Below are positions 63,007-64,000 of a DNA stretch of 64,000 nt, piece by piece. The DNA lies in the NCBI RefSeq assembly GCF_963966145.1, contig NC_091052.1:21576001-21640000 (forward strand), read 5' to 3'. The notes under the pieces were generated by a model, which did not search any database, was not told where the DNA came from, and was given only the letters and a program-made list of their open reading frames with translations. This DNA comes from Tenebrio molitor. Lineage: Eukaryota; Arthropoda; Insecta; Coleoptera; Tenebrionidae. Positions within the stretch are counted from its first letter, which is position 1; the number at the start of each line of letters is the position of its first letter. Made by a program: the position numbers and the translations under genes.

Positions 63007-63499
63007 TAAATTTTTTTTAATAAACAATTGTCATTGTCAAAATTAAGTAAAAAACCACCCTAAAATGTGCACATATGGACCAGCTGTATAACAAATTTTA
63101 CACCAAATCGTAGTTTAGGTTATGTTCACTTCCCGTACCTTTCTTCCTTGAATTCATTTTCAAAACTAATTTAATGAGAAATCAGGAGAAATCTTTTTCA
63201 AATTTGAAATAAATTGTCGCTCGTCAGGGCGCAGGCTCAGTTATATCCTGTTCACGTTGGACTGAACATCAGTGGTGCAAATCGCACACATTTGGCATTA
63301 ACTTTCATATGAGTTGTCATAGTAGGTGCGTTTTATTGCACTCTGCCGGTAGGAATGTCAGAGGAGGAACTTTGCCTCAGCAATAAAACGACTCCTTACA
63401 TGACATAAGTAAACTGTCACTGTCAGCGTGTCAGCATTGGCATACTGTCAGTTGCAGGCGTAGTTTTGTGGTTCACGTTAGGCATGTGTTGTCGAAATT
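63007..63499. other. Leader of the Harbinger element
   Basis: GTGCGTTTTATTGCACTCTGCC (near 63325) and GCCTCAGCAATAAAACGACTCC (near 63373) form an imperfect inverted pair that could be an element end or promoter-proximal palindrome. No gene is seen here. Confidence 0.35.
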
Positions 63500-64000
63500 A
63501 TGATCACCGATACTGAGAGACATATTGCTGTTCTAGCATTATTAAAATTAATCGAAAACGAACAGGGTACTAAAAATATTTGTTGTTCAAGTAATAATTT
63601 AAACAGTGTATGTGATCAACAAATTTTACATCAAATTATTCTTTGGTAAGTATTAGTACCTACCTGTATTATCTGCTATTAAAACTATTTTAATTTTAGC
63701 ATGTCTAATGGCATCATTTGGAAAAATGAGAATTATTATGATGAAGTGATTCCGCGCCAAGATTTTGGAACTTTTAAAGCAAACTTTCGTCTAAGCCGAC
63801 AAACATTTGTATTAGTCCTTAATTTAATGGGCAACAGTAATCATTTTGCCAAAAGAAATGAAGCATATGGTGGAAGAAATCAAATTTCTAGTGAAAAGTC
63901 TCTTCTTATAACATTATGGACTCTTGCAACACCTGAATCTTACAGAGCAATTGGGGATCGATTTAATGTTTCAAAATCAACTGTATACAACAGTTTAGAA
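63500..64000 (+). CDS. PIF/Harbinger-type transposase (HARBI1-like), 5' part, cut by window end
   Basis: Exon 1 (63500-63645) joins exon 2 (63700 onward) across a 54-bp intron with GTAAGT and TTTTAG ends. The splice completes a TGC codon and keeps the frame. Exon 2 shows DEVIPRQDFGTFKANFRLSR, then ISSEKSLLITLWTLATPESY and FNVSKSTVYN. This is the helix-turn-helix region that precedes the DDE_Tnp_4 nuclease domain in HARBI1-like proteins. The catalytic residues would lie beyond the window. No stop or frameshift is seen so far, so the element may be recent or a domesticated gene. Confidence 0.8.

Overview
The window is AT-rich animal DNA, most likely from an insect and possibly a beetle, although the species cannot be fixed from sequence alone. 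The one convincing host gene is a ZAD-type C2H2 zinc-finger gene, a class that expanded in insects. Nearly everything else is transposable-element DNA: Tc1/mariner-like elements with a DUF4817-type N-terminus and ends reading CAGGGTG...CACCCTG, BEL/Pao and Gypsy LTR elements, a Harbinger transposase, THAP-containing DNA elements, and many MITEs flanked by TA.

Layout. 0-7.3 kb: two copies of a ~1 kb DNA element, then a nest of insertions inside one another (8-bp-TSD elements, a mariner fragment carrying a tRNA-derived SINE, a 1,250-bp solo LTR). 9.8-15.5 kb: a nearly full-length but broken BEL/Pao retrotransposon, itself hit by a MITE. 15.6-16.5 kb: a broken THAP gene on the minus strand. 16.6-31.5 kb: LTR fragments, a second solo LTR, unrecognised coding-like pieces, RS-rich gag remnants and minisatellites. 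31.7-33.7 kb: a tandem array of ~365-bp units. 35.3-38.4 kb: a young non-autonomous Gypsy-type element with identical LTRs and an open 873-codon gag-protease frame fused to the end of an integrase.

40.3-60.9 kb: the zinc-finger gene. Its ZAD domain is split between exon 1 (40263-40376) and exon 2 (57183-57293) by a 16.8-kb intron packed with mobile elements. These include a cluster of seven MITEs and an 8.6-kb composite bounded by one TIR pair. The large last exon carries a tandemly duplicated zinc-finger module and has two apparent 1-nt frame breaks, so it is either a decaying gene or a consensus with errors. 61-64 kb: two small palindromic elements, a decayed mariner-like transposase, and the first two exons of a Harbinger-type transposase that runs off the window.

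The notable themes are: (i) paralogous 'empty sites' inside the window that let the order of insertions be read; (ii) six separate THAP-type zinc-finger starts in several different elements; (iii) an internally deleted but open and recent LTR element; (iv) internal duplication of a zinc-finger module. I saw no convincing new defence or regulatory system. The unrecognised coding-like pieces at 17.3-18.0 kb and 24.9-25.3 kb are the best candidates for something undescribed.
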